From Streptomyces fulvoviolaceus (GTDB taxonomy: Bacteria > Actinomycetota > Actinomycetes > Streptomycetales > Streptomycetaceae), in the NCBI RefSeq assembly GCF_000718165.1, contig NZ_JOEY01000004.1, positions 192,879 through 256,878 on the forward strand: a stretch of 64,000 nucleotides of DNA, written 5' to 3'. Positions 36,897 to 46,594 of the stretch are shown here, piece after piece. How positions within the stretch are numbered: position 1 is the stretch's first letter; each line of letters begins with the position of its first letter. The translations under genes and the position numbers were made by a program. Under the pieces are notes generated by a model. It was not told the origin of the DNA. It did no database searches and saw only the letters and a list, made by a program, of their open reading frames with translations.

Positions 36897-37556
36897 ATGG
36901 ACGAGCTCGTACAGGCATGGGTGGACGGGTGGGTCGTATCGCGCGGGGCCGCTCCGCCCGTGGTCGAGCCCTGGGGGTGCACCATCGACATGGGGCAGGC
37001 CCACCACGTCTCACGGCATGTCCTCGGCGCCGTGAACGACGCCGTCGAGGAGGCCGCCGTCCGGAAGGTCGCGGACGCGGTGACCGGGGCCGGGGTGTGG
37101 CTGAAGGTGTTCACCGATCCGGCGGTGGTCGGGCCCTGGCTCGGAGCGGGCTGGTGGATCGACCCCGAGGACGGCTACCTGATGTCGGTCCCGCTGACGG
37201 CGGCCGGGGACACCTCACCCCCGGCCGGGTACCGGGTGCGCGTCTGGACCGCGGGTGGAGTCACGCGCATGCTCGTCGCCGCACCCGACGGCTCCCTCGC
37301 GGCCCGCGGCCAGGTCGCCCCGACCGGCCCCACCGCGGTCTTCGACCAGATCGAGACCACCCCCGCCCACCGCCGCCGGGGCCTGGGCAGCCTCGTCATG
37401 CGCACGCTTCAGCACGCCGCCGCCGGCCAGGGCGCGGAGACCGGCGTACTGGGCGGCACCCCGGCCGGACGGGCGCTGTACGAGTCCCTGGGCTGGCGGG
37501 TCCACGCCCTGCTGACCAGCGCCAAGTTCACGGGGCCGGAGGGCACGGAGACGTAG
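36897..37556 (+). CDS. GNAT-family acetyltransferase
   Basis: A 219-residue GNAT enzyme that transfers acetyl from acetyl-CoA. The acyl-CoA loop is IETTPAHRRRGLGSLVMRTL (R/Q-x-x-G-x-G/A type, about 153), followed by GGTPAGRALYESLGWRVHALL, the typical C-terminal YxxLGW. The N-terminal half is degenerate. ATG 36897 has GAGGTGT six bases upstream. It is divergent from lon. The substrate is unknown. Confidence 0.85.
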   Translation: MDELVQAWVDGWVVSRGAAPPVVEPWGCTIDMGQAHHVSRHVLGAVNDAVEEAAVRKVADAVTGAGVWLKVFTDPAVVGPWLGAGWWIDPEDGYLMSVPLTAAGDTSPPAGYRVRVWTAGGVTRMLVAAPDGSLAARGQVAPTGPTAVFDQIETTPAHRRRGLGSLVMRTLQHAAAGQGAETGVLGGTPAGRALYESLGWRVHALLTSAKFTGPEGTET

Positions 37557-37595
37557 CCGGGACGGCCGTACGACAGCCCGGGGCACCGCGTGGCA

Positions 37596-38411
37596 TCAGA
37601 GCTGAGGTGGGTCGGGCATATGGACCGGCATCACTCCGAGGACGAGGTTCTCCAGAGCCTCGGGCATACGGCCGAAGCGGGCCGGCCGGCCGGCGACGAG
37701 ATACAGCTCGCCGTGCTCGTCCAGGCCGAGGAAGAAGCGGCCGTGGTCGACTTCCCCCAGCGGAGCGATGCGGCGGCCGATCTCCTCGCCCCAGTCGCCG
37801 AAGCGGTCGTCCTCGCCCAGCGCGAGCAGGGGGTCGAGTTCGAAGGCTTCCCGCGCGCTGGTGATCCCGGAGCCGCCGCTGCCGACCGTCAGCCCGCCGA
37901 ACTCCCGCAGGAATTCCTCGGCGGCGGAATGGATGTGAAAGCCGTCCGCTTCCAGGCGCTCTCGCCACGCTGTCGTGTCGACGCTTCGCCCTGGATACCA
38001 GCCGGCACCCCGCAGCACCGCCTCCACCTCGGCCGACCAGACATGCGGCCCCTGCGTCCGCGCGACCTGCCGGTCGCGCACCAACCGGGCTGCGAACGCG
38101 GCGGCCTCCGCGGGATCAGCCGTCTCCAGAGCGACGCGCTCGCCACCGACCGGGCGGCCCTCCACCAGGTAGGTGTCGGGCCGGGCGAACATCGCCGGGA
38201 GCGGTTCACGGCCCCACTCCTCCCAGCTGTCCGATGCCGAAACGCCGAGCTGCCGCATCGAGATCCACGGATACATCGCGCTCAGCAACGGCTCCCGCCT
38301 GGCCGCCTGAATCAACAGCCACAGGGACGGCGAGGACCGGTCGCCCTCGGCGGACCGCGGACGACATGCCTCCTGGAGCTCCGCCCAAGCCTGCGCATGG
38401 CTCCTCTTCAC
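37596..38411 (-). CDS. DUF6193-like and SUKH-3 fusion protein
   Basis: A 271-residue soluble protein. The N-terminal half (LWLLIQAARREPLLSAMYPW, VEGRPVGGERVALETADPAE) resembles the DUF6193 family, and the C-terminal half from about 150 is SUKH-3-like: LRGAGWYPGRSVDTTAWRER, AEEFLREFGGL and a GELYLVAGRPARFG strand. SUKH proteins are often immunity partners of polymorphic toxins. No toxin gene is adjacent. GTG 38411 is preferred because GGGAG precedes it by eight bases and it lies four bases after the MFS stop; ATG 38462 would overlap the MFS gene. Function inferred only. Confidence 0.75.
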   Translation of the reverse strand: MKRSHAQAWAELQEACRPRSAEGDRSSPSLWLLIQAARREPLLSAMYPWISMRQLGVSASDSWEEWGREPLPAMFARPDTYLVEGRPVGGERVALETADPAEAAAFAARLVRDRQVARTQGPHVWSAEVEAVLRGAGWYPGRSVDTTAWRERLEADGFHIHSAAEEFLREFGGLTVGSGGSGITSAREAFELDPLLALGEDDRFGDWGEEIGRRIAPLGEVDHGRFFLGLDEHGELYLVAGRPARFGRMPEALENLVLGVMPVHMPDPPQL

Positions 38412-38415
38412 ACCG

Positions 38416-39807
38416 TCAGCTCCCATGGCCCGACGATGCGGCACCTTCTCCGGCATCGTCAACGACGGGTGTGCCCCGGGGCTCCGGCTGCGGGGCCGGG
38501 AGCGCCCGTCCCAGGTGTGCGAGCGGGGACAGGGCCATCAGCGCCGGTGACAGCAGCATGCCCGTGGCCGTCATCAGGAGGCTGGTGCGCAGCCCCCACT
38601 CCTCCGCGAGAAATCCGCCGAACAGGGAGCCGAGCGGGGCCAGCCCCATGCCGACAAACGTGATCGTCGCGGCCGCACGGCCTTGCATCCCATCCGGAGT
38701 GACGGTCTGCCGGACAGCCATGACCGAGACGGATACCAATTGGCTGGAGATCCCGAACACGAAGCTGACCACGAGAAGCGCGGGAACCGTCACCGCCGAG
38801 GAGCCGTGCAGCGCGGCCACACACATGAACACGCCGTCGCCAAGCGCCGCCGCGGACACGAGCACCACGCCATAGCCGAACCGGCTCGGCAGACGGGCGG
38901 CCAGCATCGAGCCCAGGAGGGCGCCCGGCCCCGTTGCCGCAAGCGCCAGCCCGACGGCGGTTCCCGACAGGTGCAGTTCCCTCGGCAGGAAGAGCAAATA
39001 GACGGTCATCATGGCCGCGAAGGCGAACTGGAAAGCGGCCGAGGCGAGGCACACGGTCCGCAGCAAAGTACTCCCGATGACGAAACGGAGGCCCTCATGG
39101 ATCCGCCGCCAGACCTGTGGGGGACGTTCCGAACGCTCCGGGATCGATTCGATCCGACGGATCCGTCGGATCGACAGGAACGACAACGCGAAGAACAGCG
39201 CGCCGGACGCGGCAGCGATCGGCGCCGACAGCAGGGACACCAACGCACCGCCGAGGGCGGGACCGCCGATCTGCGCCGCGGACCGGCTGCCCTCCAGCGC
39301 GCTGTTGCCCTGCACCAGCTGATCGCGTTCCACCAGCCGCACGAGAGACGCCTGGTAGGCGACATCGAAGAACACGGACAGGGCCCCGACGGCGAAGGCG
39401 ACCACCAGCAACGCGGGAAGGCCGAGCCAACCGAGCAGGCCGGCCACGGCGGCGGCGCCCAGTGCCAGGGTCCGGCCGACATCGGTCAGCACCATCACCG
39501 TGCGGGTCCGCCACCTGTCTACCCACGCGCCGACGAAGAGCGAGAGCAACAGGATCGGCGCCTGCCCCACCGCGCGGAGGGCGCCCAACTGCCCGGCACC
39601 GGCGTCGAGCGTCAGGACGGCGAAGAGCGGCAGGACCAACAGACCTGTGTGTTTGCCGAGTTGGGAGGCTGTCTGACCGATCCAGAGCCTGCGGAAGTCG
39701 CCGTCCCGCCACAGACTTGACGGAACAGGCCGACCGGAATCGGATACAGCGGAACCAGATGCGGAGGAGGAAGCGGACGGCACGGGTACCCCTTGGGCTG
39801 CCGACAA
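38416..39807 (-). CDS. Major facilitator superfamily exporter
   Basis: A 463-residue twelve-helix transporter of the drug or siderophore exporter type (EntS/MdfA-like fold). RRLWIGQTASQLGKHTGLLVLPL is the usual opening, VGAWVDRWRTRTVMVLTDVGRTL is the motif A loop, and the middle loop is charged. It would export a small molecule by proton antiport; the cargo is unknown. It precedes the SUKH gene by four bases in one operon. The ATG at 39807 is the first start with MSAAQGVPVP. Confidence 0.88.
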   Translation of the reverse strand: MSAAQGVPVPSASSSASGSAVSDSGRPVPSSLWRDGDFRRLWIGQTASQLGKHTGLLVLPLFAVLTLDAGAGQLGALRAVGQAPILLLSLFVGAWVDRWRTRTVMVLTDVGRTLALGAAAVAGLLGWLGLPALLVVAFAVGALSVFFDVAYQASLVRLVERDQLVQGNSALEGSRSAAQIGGPALGGALVSLLSAPIAAASGALFFALSFLSIRRIRRIESIPERSERPPQVWRRIHEGLRFVIGSTLLRTVCLASAAFQFAFAAMMTVYLLFLPRELHLSGTAVGLALAATGPGALLGSMLAARLPSRFGYGVVLVSAAALGDGVFMCVAALHGSSAVTVPALLVVSFVFGISSQLVSVSVMAVRQTVTPDGMQGRAAATITFVGMGLAPLGSLFGGFLAEEWGLRTSLLMTATGMLLSPALMALSPLAHLGRALPAPQPEPRGTPVVDDAGEGAASSGHGS

Positions 39808-40004
39808 CGAGGCCCGTCACCTGGCGCGCAACAGGTGCGCCCACGGTTCGGGCAGGGGAAAGACTCGCTGTACCGCACCATCAAGGGCAGCACGCGATGA
39901 CTGGCCGCTCACGGCCTACGACGTCAACGCGTGCTCGGACGACCGGGCATGTCCTTCTCTCCTCGTGGGTCACTCGCCGCACCCGGACACTAACCCTCGG
40001 CGGC

Positions 40005-41219
40005 TCAGCGCGAAAGACGATTTCGGGTTGTGGAGGGCAGCAGGTAATCGCGGATGAACGCCCTTGGGTCGATCTCCTTGTTGACGCTGTTGTCGCCGGC
40101 GCTCTCGCTGGTGTTCTGGCTGGTCACGAGCACGATGTCCGCGCTGGGGATGACGTAGACGAACTGCCCGCCATAGCCCCAGGCAAAGTACGTCGGACGT
40201 CCCGAGATGGTGTCCGTCCACCAGCCCTCGGAATAGGCGAACGTGTCGTCGACCTGTGTGGTCCGGGCCTGTGCCGCCCGCACCGCGCCAGGTGGCACGA
40301 GCGGCCGGCCGTCCCACTTGCCGTCGTGCAGGTAGAGGAGGCCGAACTTGGCCATCTCCCGTGGCGTCAGATAGACGTTGTACCCGCCGGAGAAGATGCC
40401 TTGCGGGTCACGGCCCCAGTGCTCGGCCGTGACACCCATCGGTCCGAACAGGTGCCGGTGGGCGAACTGGCAGGTGCTCATGCGCGTGGCCTTCTGCAGC
40501 ACGGCCGAGACGACGTGCGTATTGCCGCTGCTGTAGTTGTACGTCGCGCCGGGGGCGGATACGAGCGAGCGGCCGAGAATCTCCTGGACCCAGTCCGTCG
40601 ACGCCTTCTCGACCTGGCTCTCGGTCGAGTCCTCGGTCCAGTCGAGACCCGACCTCATGGTCAGCAGATGCCGGATGGTGATCCTCTTCTTGTCCGGCGA
40701 CTCCGGCGACTCCGGCGACGCATTGCCGAAGTACTCCGGCAGATAGTCGGCCACCGGGTCGTCCAGGCTTCCGATGTAGCCCTTCGCGATGGCGATGTGG
40801 ACCAGCGCCTGCAGAATGCTCTTCGACACCGAGTGGACGTTGTTGCTCTGCGCTGCGCCACTGCCGTGGTAGTACCGCTCGGCCACGAGACGGTCGTGCC
40901 GGATGACCAGCGCGCTGAACAGCGACGCGTTGTTCCCGAGTTCGGTCAGCCCCGTACGCAACAGGGTGGAGTCCATCCCCTGCTCCTCCGGCGCGGTCGA
41001 TGACAGATCCGCACCGTCGTCCCGGGGATCCGTGTACGTCGGATTGCTCTCATAGAACGTCCGGCCGTCACCTGCGATCCGGGTGCAGTCGACGGTCGCC
41101 GTCCTGGCCGTCGACGTTGCCGACTCGGCGCACCCGGCCAACGCGAGGAGCGGGAGTATCGGCACCACCCAAGCCGTCCGCCACGATCTCTGCTTTCGCG
41201 ATCTCATGACCGGCTTCAT
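40005..41219 (-). CDS. Lipoprotein serine hydrolase, class C beta-lactamase-like
   Basis: A 404-residue lipoprotein with lipobox LALAGC. The catalytic fold motif SVSKSI (S-x-x-K, about 131) is followed by the tyrosine motif YNYSSGN, and WGYGGQFVY replaces the usual H/K-x-G triad. Such enzymes hydrolyse esters, peptides or lactams; true beta-lactamase activity is unlikely given that change. ATG 41219 has AGG adjacent and ATG 41207 is an alternative. It stands alone, convergent with no gene for about 200 bases. Confidence 0.82.
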   Translation of the reverse strand: MKPVMRSRKQRSWRTAWVVPILPLLALAGCAESATSTARTATVDCTRIAGDGRTFYESNPTYTDPRDDGADLSSTAPEEQGMDSTLLRTGLTELGNNASLFSALVIRHDRLVAERYYHGSGAAQSNNVHSVSKSILQALVHIAIAKGYIGSLDDPVADYLPEYFGNASPESPESPDKKRITIRHLLTMRSGLDWTEDSTESQVEKASTDWVQEILGRSLVSAPGATYNYSSGNTHVVSAVLQKATRMSTCQFAHRHLFGPMGVTAEHWGRDPQGIFSGGYNVYLTPREMAKFGLLYLHDGKWDGRPLVPPGAVRAAQARTTQVDDTFAYSEGWWTDTISGRPTYFAWGYGGQFVYVIPSADIVLVTSQNTSESAGDNSVNKEIDPRAFIRDYLLPSTTRNRLSR

Positions 41220-41391
41220 CCTGATCCCACCACCCTTCCGGGCACCGTATCCAGGACGGTGGAGTCGGGCGGTGACTTTCCGTGGATCGGCCCATCGGCC
41301 TCACGAGAGCGGCTCAAGCCGGACGACCTTGCCCTGACTCCCCGCCGAAAACCCCCGCGCATCCCGTGACCAGGCCTGCCATGATGCGCGG

Positions 41392-42006
41392 ATGATCGCC
41401 CCGATACTCCCGGTGGTGCCCGCCGGCCGCATTGCGGACAACGCTCAGCCGGTGCTCGACCTGCCCGGAAACGGCAACGGCAGCGACAACGACACCGGCG
41501 GCCTGGAACTCCGCCCCTGGCGCACGACGGACGCCGACGCCCTCGTCGCCGCGAGTCACGACCCGGCCATCAGCCACTGGAACCTCCTGCCCGCGCTGTC
41601 CGAGGACGAGGCACGCGCGCGTATCGAGCGCATGCACGAGCGCTGGACGGCGGAGACGGCCGCGGTCTGGGCGATCGCCCGGCCGGGTGGAGGGGAAGTC
41701 CTCGGCCTCGCCGCCTGGATCGGCATCGACCTCACCCGCGGCAACGCCGAGATCGCCTACTGGGTGCTGCCCGCCGGCCGCGGCGCCGGTATCGCCGTCG
41801 AGGCCGCCCGGCGCCTGACGCGCTGGGCCCTGGACGACCTCGGTCTGCACCGCCTCACGCTGTGCCACTCGGTGGCCAACCCGGCGTCCTGCCGGGTCGC
41901 GGAGAAGGCCGGTTTCCGGCTGGAGGGCACCATGCGCGGCGCCCTGCTGCACGCCGACGGCTGGCACGACGACCACCTGCACGCGCGCGTACGAGGGGAC
42001 GAATGA
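41392..42006 (+). CDS. GNAT acetyltransferase, RimJ/RimL type
   Basis: A 204-residue GNAT enzyme. Blocks are LELRPWRTTDADALVAASHD, AEIAYWVLPAGRGAGIAVEAAR (acetyl-CoA loop) and LHRLTLCHSVANPASCRVAEKAGFRLEGTMRGAL, typical of RimJ/RimL N-terminal acetylases. It overlaps the next acetyltransferase by four bases (ATGA), so the pair is co-translated. No good ribosome site is seen before ATG 41392. Confidence 0.87.
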   Translation: MIAPILPVVPAGRIADNAQPVLDLPGNGNGSDNDTGGLELRPWRTTDADALVAASHDPAISHWNLLPALSEDEARARIERMHERWTAETAAVWAIARPGGGEVLGLAAWIGIDLTRGNAEIAYWVLPAGRGAGIAVEAARRLTRWALDDLGLHRLTLCHSVANPASCRVAEKAGFRLEGTMRGALLHADGWHDDHLHARVRGDE

Positions 42007-42818
42007 CCATGAGCACGGCAGACGTACGGACCCAGGCCGACCTCCTCGCCGCCTACGACGACCAGATGCGCGGCGCTCCCCCGAACCCGCCCGCGGGAGT
42101 GACGTACGAACACGACGGGCCGCTATTGCGGATCGTCGGCCAGTTCCGCGGGTTGGTCAGCGGGCCGCGTGACCTCGGCGTGGCGGGCGACGCGTTGGAC
42201 GGGCTGATCGCCCGGCAGCGGGACTTCTTCGCGGCGCGCGGCGAGGCGGTGGAGTGGAAGACCCGGGCCCACGACGTCCCTGCCGACCTCACCGACCGGC
42301 TCCGCGCGGCGGGCTTCGTGCCCGAGGAGCAGGAGACGGTAATGGTCGGCCGGGCCGCCGAGATGGCCGTAGGACAGCCTGTGCTGCCGGACGGGGTCGC
42401 GCTGCGCCAGGTCACCGAGGACGCGGACATGCGCCGTATCGCCGCGATGGAGTCGGCGGTGTGGGAGCAGGACTGGAGCTGGCTCGCCGAGGACCTGATC
42501 GGACGGGTGGCCACCGCTCCGGGCGAGATCGCGGTGTACGTCGCCGAGGCGGGCGGCGAGGTGGTCTCCGCGGCCTGGCTGGTGTTCCGCGCGGGCACGG
42601 AGTTCGCGGGCATGTGGGGTGGTTCCACGCTCGCCGGGTGGCGGGGCCGGGGGATCTACCGCGCGCTCGTCGCCGTACGGGCCGAGCTCGCCGTCTCCCG
42701 CGGGGTCACGTATCTGCAGGTGGACGCCTCCGACGACAGCGCGCCCATCCTGCGGCGGCTCGGCTTCCACGCGGTGACGACGACCACGCCGTACGTCTGG
42801 ACGCCACCGAGCCCATAG
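42003..42818 (+). CDS. GNAT acetyltransferase, two-domain
   Basis: A 271-residue protein with a degenerate N-terminal GNAT half and a functional C-terminal half: GGSTLAGWRGRGIYRALVAVRAEL and YLQVDASDDSAPILRRLGFHAV. It starts at ATG 42003 inside the stop of the previous gene, after GAGGGGAC. A second ATG at 42009 is possible. The pair may modify one metabolite or resistance substrate, but the target is unknown. Confidence 0.87.
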   Translation: MTMSTADVRTQADLLAAYDDQMRGAPPNPPAGVTYEHDGPLLRIVGQFRGLVSGPRDLGVAGDALDGLIARQRDFFAARGEAVEWKTRAHDVPADLTDRLRAAGFVPEEQETVMVGRAAEMAVGQPVLPDGVALRQVTEDADMRRIAAMESAVWEQDWSWLAEDLIGRVATAPGEIAVYVAEAGGEVVSAAWLVFRAGTEFAGMWGGSTLAGWRGRGIYRALVAVRAELAVSRGVTYLQVDASDDSAPILRRLGFHAVTTTTPYVWTPPSP

Positions 42819-42957
42819 CCCCCGGCACTGCCACGGCATCGCAAGGTCTCCGCCACGCTTCCGCAACGGTATTCACAGGGAATGCCCGCACACTGCAAGC
42901 TCGTTCACAGCTTGTGCGACCGTGAAAACGGTGATTTACGGGGACTTGGGGAACACG

Positions 42958-44460
42958 ATGACCGAGGGACAGCCGGGGCCGGAACGCCGACGGGGACCGG
43001 GACGGCGTGCGGTGATCGCGGGGGCCGCGGTGGTGGCGACGGGGGCCACGATTCCCGTGGTGACAAAGGCGATCGACAGCGGGGACACTCCCCCTGCGAG
43101 CGCCCCGCACACGGCGGCCCCGGTGGCGAGCCGCGCCACCTCCCCGACCCCGACCCCCACTCGCCGCGCCCGCTCCGACAAGCGCCCCAACATCCTGCTC
43201 GTCCTCACCGACGACCAGCCGAAGGAGACGGACTGGGCGCTGCGGCAGACCGCCGACTGGCTCGGCGGCAGCGGTGTCACCTTCGCGCGGGCGCACGCCA
43301 ACACCCCGCTCTGCGCGCCCTCGCGCGCCTCGATCATGTCGGGCCGGTACGCCCACAACCACGGCCTCCTCGACACCCGCCACCCCGCCCACCTGGACCA
43401 GCACACCACCGTGCAGCGGCAGTTGCACGAGGCGGGCTACCGCACGGGCCTGTTCGGCAAGTACCTGAATTTCTGGCGCCCGGGCACCAATCCGCCCCAC
43501 TTCGACGAGTGGCTGCTCCAGGAGCCGGTGGCCTACTACAACGGCCACTACAACAACAACGGCACCGTCCGGAACATCAAGGGCTACAACACCACCGTCA
43601 TCAAGGACCGCGCCCTCGACTTCATCGACAGGTCCCGTACGGACGACCGGCCCTGGTTCGCGTACGTCGCCACGCGCTCGGCGCACGAGGTGAACATCCC
43701 GGAGACGAAGTACGCCCACGCGCGCGTGCCCGACTGGGACGGCCGGCCGTCGGTCTTCGAGAGCGACAAGGCCGACAAGCCGCCCTTCCTCCGCAAGGCG
43801 AACCACTCCTTCGAGCAGGGGAAGGCCCTGCGCGAGCGCCAGTTGCGGACCCTGCTCTCGGTGGACGACGCCATGCGCGACTTCCACGACAAGCTGCGCG
43901 CGCTCGGCCAACTCGACAACACCCTCGTGCTGTTCACCAGCGACCACGGCCTGTGCTGGGGCGACCACGGCTGGCTGCGCAAGTCGGTGCCCTACCGCCC
44001 GAGCCTGGAGGTGCCGTTCCAGCTGTCCTGGCCGGCCGGCGGCTTCACCGGAGGAACCGACGACCGTCTCACCGGCCACGTCGACATCGCCCCCACCTTC
44101 CTCGATGCGGCCGGCATCACCCCGGACACCCCGCACGACGGCCACTCCCTGCTCGACCGCGGCAACGACCGCGACCACCTGCTCGCCGAGTGGTGGTGGA
44201 ACCGCCAGGACAAGCAGCCGATCCACACCTGGGCGTCGTACATCGGCAAGTCCGAGCAGTACACGGAGTACTACCGCGGCCGCCTTGACGCCGACGGCCG
44301 CCCGAAGGGCAGTGGCAAGGTGATCTTCCGCGAGTACTACGACCTGCGCGCCGATCCCTACCAGCTCACGAACCGGTTGCATGGCGCGAGCACGGCGGAG
44401 GAACGGCGGCTGGGGGTACCGGGGTTGGCGAAGGGGCTGGCGGCGGCGCGGCTCAGCTGA
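42958..44460 (+). CDS. Tat-exported sulfatase
   Basis: A 500-residue sulfatase of the type I (formylglycine) family. The N terminus has RRGPGRRAVIAGAAVVATGA, a twin-arginine signal, and a Pro/Thr-rich linker. NILLVLTDDQPKETDW has the metal aspartates, and CAPSRASIMSG carries the C-x-P-S-R motif in which C119 becomes formylglycine. LVLFTSDHGLCWGDHGWLRKSV is the second metal site. It hydrolyses a sulfate ester outside the cell; the substrate (carbohydrate or aryl) is unknown. ATG 42958 is preferred to GTG 42922. Confidence 0.93.
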   Translation: MTEGQPGPERRRGPGRRAVIAGAAVVATGATIPVVTKAIDSGDTPPASAPHTAAPVASRATSPTPTPTRRARSDKRPNILLVLTDDQPKETDWALRQTADWLGGSGVTFARAHANTPLCAPSRASIMSGRYAHNHGLLDTRHPAHLDQHTTVQRQLHEAGYRTGLFGKYLNFWRPGTNPPHFDEWLLQEPVAYYNGHYNNNGTVRNIKGYNTTVIKDRALDFIDRSRTDDRPWFAYVATRSAHEVNIPETKYAHARVPDWDGRPSVFESDKADKPPFLRKANHSFEQGKALRERQLRTLLSVDDAMRDFHDKLRALGQLDNTLVLFTSDHGLCWGDHGWLRKSVPYRPSLEVPFQLSWPAGGFTGGTDDRLTGHVDIAPTFLDAAGITPDTPHDGHSLLDRGNDRDHLLAEWWWNRQDKQPIHTWASYIGKSEQYTEYYRGRLDADGRPKGSGKVIFREYYDLRADPYQLTNRLHGASTAEERRLGVPGLAKGLAAARLS

Positions 44461-44631
44461 CCCGGGTGGTGCGCGGGCGCTCGTGCGCCGCCCGTGTGCT
44501 CCCTTTTCCCCTACGGCAGTTGCTGCCGTCGCAACCTCACGCGGCGCGGCCGGCGTTTGGTGGACGTGATGCCATTGGCGGCCGCGCCTGGGAACCCTGC
44601 GGCCCGAACGAACGACCACCACCGAGGCCGC

Positions 44632-45300
44632 ATGACCACCTATCCCGGGTGCCGGTCCTGCACCGACCCACCGACCGGTCCGGCGTCCGGCGAGGACGAT
44701 GCCGCACCCTGCGACAGCCATCTGGTGCACGCGATGGCCGAGGGCAGCAGAGAGGCGTTCTCCGAGCTGTTCACCCGGCACGCGGGGCATGTGTTCGCGC
44801 ACCTGCTCACCCGCGGCTTCCCGGCGGAGACTGCCGAGGACGCCGTGCAGGAGGCGTTCCTGACCGCCTGGAAGAGCGCGTCCGGGTTCCACGAGGGGAA
44901 CGCCGTGGGCTGGCTGCTGCGGATCGCGTACTGCCGTGCCGTGGACCAGGAGCGGGCGCACGGGCGGACCCGGGCGGTGGCGAACCGGGCCGGTGATCAG
45001 CTGTCCCCGTCCTCGGCCGTCGCCCCGTCCGCCGAGGACTGCCTCCTCGCCTCCTCGGCCCGCTACACGTCCCTGGCGGTCGCCCTGGCCGGCCTCCCGA
45101 CCCGCTACCGCGAGGTCATCGAACTCCGTTACGTCCACCAGCTCTCCGTCCGCCAGACCGCCCAGCGTCTCGGCGTACCGGAGAACACGGTGAAGGCGTG
45201 GGCGGCGCGGGGGTGTGCGCGGCTGCGGGAGTGGCTGCTGGTGGAAGGGGGTGAGGAGGATGACGACGGTGAGCGGAGGGTTCCCCGGCCTCGGCCTTAG
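44632..45300 (+). CDS. ECF-type RNA polymerase sigma factor
   Basis: A 222-residue sigma-70 family factor. Region 2 is SREAFSELFTRHAGHVFAHLL through DAVQEAFLTAWKSASGF (about 36-90), and region 4 is YREVIELRYVHQLSVRQTAQRLGVPENTVKAWAARGCARL (about 155-200). The N terminus has CRSCTDP and CDSH cysteine/histidine pairs. GAGG precedes ATG 44632 by six bases. It is first in a cassette whose third gene has an anti-sigma-like zinc finger. The promoter it recognises is not visible. Confidence 0.93.
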   Translation: MTTYPGCRSCTDPPTGPASGEDDAAPCDSHLVHAMAEGSREAFSELFTRHAGHVFAHLLTRGFPAETAEDAVQEAFLTAWKSASGFHEGNAVGWLLRIAYCRAVDQERAHGRTRAVANRAGDQLSPSSAVAPSAEDCLLASSARYTSLAVALAGLPTRYREVIELRYVHQLSVRQTAQRLGVPENTVKAWAARGCARLREWLLVEGGEEDDDGERRVPRPRP

Positions 45301-46594
45301 GGGGCGGGGGCATGGGGTGGTGGTGTGGGCGCGGGTTCGGCGGGGGGTGTGGCCGGTGGGGGCGGGGCTGCTCACCGGGCTGCTCGTCTACGCGACCCTG
45401 GCGGCCACCAGTGACCCGCCGAGCGACTGGTTCGCCACGGGCGCCGAGATTCATGACGCGCTGACCTTCCTGCAACTGGTGTCCGTCCCGCTGGCCTGCT
45501 GGCAGGGCGGGTTGGAGGCCCGTGCGGGGACCGGGTGGACCGTGGAATGCGCCGTGCGCGGTCCTTGGACCACAACGCTGTTGTCCCTCGCGCCCTCCGT
45601 CCTGTGGCCTTGCGCCGTGTTCGGGGCGCTGGTGGCGGTCCTGCTGGCCAGGGCCTGGCCGCACGCCACGGCGGGCAGCCCGCCGCTGGCCGCCGTGGCC
45701 TACTCGGCGGCGTTGCTGATCACCATGGCCGGCCTCGGGCACGTCCTGGGCTGCCTGCTGCCGCTGCGCATCGTGCCCGTGCTGCTGGGCGCGGCCCTGT
45801 ACGCGCAGAGACTCGTGAGCTTCGGTGAGGACGTCCTGGGCGTGGAGTACCCGACGCGACGGACATACGACGGCCCGACACTCCCCCGGGACGTCTGGTC
45901 CGAGGAGTCCACTTCGCCCTGGTTGCCCTGGGCGGTGCCGGCGCTGCTCGTGACCGTCGTCCTCGCAGCCGTCGCCGTACGGGCCCGGCGCTGGTTCGCC
46001 GCCGGACCGCTGCTCCTGGCCGTGGTGCTGTTCGGCGTCGTCCGCCCTTTGGGGGGTGCGGTCCTGGAACCGGGCGTCGGCACCATCCCCGTCCACTGCT
46101 CGAACGACACGCCGGTCGTCTGTGTGTCGGCCGACCGGGAGGCACAGCGGAGTGAACTCGCCGACGTCGCCGACCACTTCGGCCGACGCATCGACGGTGT
46201 GCGAGGCGCTCCCACCCACTACTTGGCAACCGCCGACACGACTTTCGGCCGAGCCTTCGCCGCCGATGAGGAGGCGTGGACGGCCGAGATCGAGCTGGGG
46301 AGCCCCCGCGCCACCCGTTTCCGGAACGTCGCCAACGACATCGCGGAGCCCTACTGGATCTACGACCCGGCATACGAGGGCCACCGCGACCTGGCCCTCG
46401 TCAAGGCCGTGACGGACTGGCTCCTTCCCGCCCCATACCGCCCCAAGGACAGGTCGCCCCATGTCCGCCGCCTGGCAGCTCGGCTCACCGCCCTCCCCGA
46501 GCCCACCCGAACGGCCTGGCTGAGCAGGTATCTCACCGCGGTCCAAAACAGGGACGACCGTCTCCCCCAGCTCCCAAAGGCAGAAACCCCATGA
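45260..46594 (+). CDS. Membrane protein of sigma/ABC cassette
   Basis: A 444-residue protein with six to seven membrane helices in the first 270 residues and a soluble domain of about 170 residues after it (GTIPVHCSNDTPVVCVSAD with a cysteine pair, then FGRAFAADEEAWTAEIEL). ATG 45260 has GAGGAGG and the gene overlaps the sigma gene by 41 bases. It may be the permease or a sensor for the ATPase two genes on. No family is recognised. Confidence 0.75.
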   Translation: MTTVSGGFPGLGLRGRGHGVVVWARVRRGVWPVGAGLLTGLLVYATLAATSDPPSDWFATGAEIHDALTFLQLVSVPLACWQGGLEARAGTGWTVECAVRGPWTTTLLSLAPSVLWPCAVFGALVAVLLARAWPHATAGSPPLAAVAYSAALLITMAGLGHVLGCLLPLRIVPVLLGAALYAQRLVSFGEDVLGVEYPTRRTYDGPTLPRDVWSEESTSPWLPWAVPALLVTVVLAAVAVRARRWFAAGPLLLAVVLFGVVRPLGGAVLEPGVGTIPVHCSNDTPVVCVSADREAQRSELADVADHFGRRIDGVRGAPTHYLATADTTFGRAFAADEEAWTAEIELGSPRATRFRNVANDIAEPYWIYDPAYEGHRDLALVKAVTDWLLPAPYRPKDRSPHVRRLAARLTALPEPTRTAWLSRYLTAVQNRDDRLPQLPKAETP

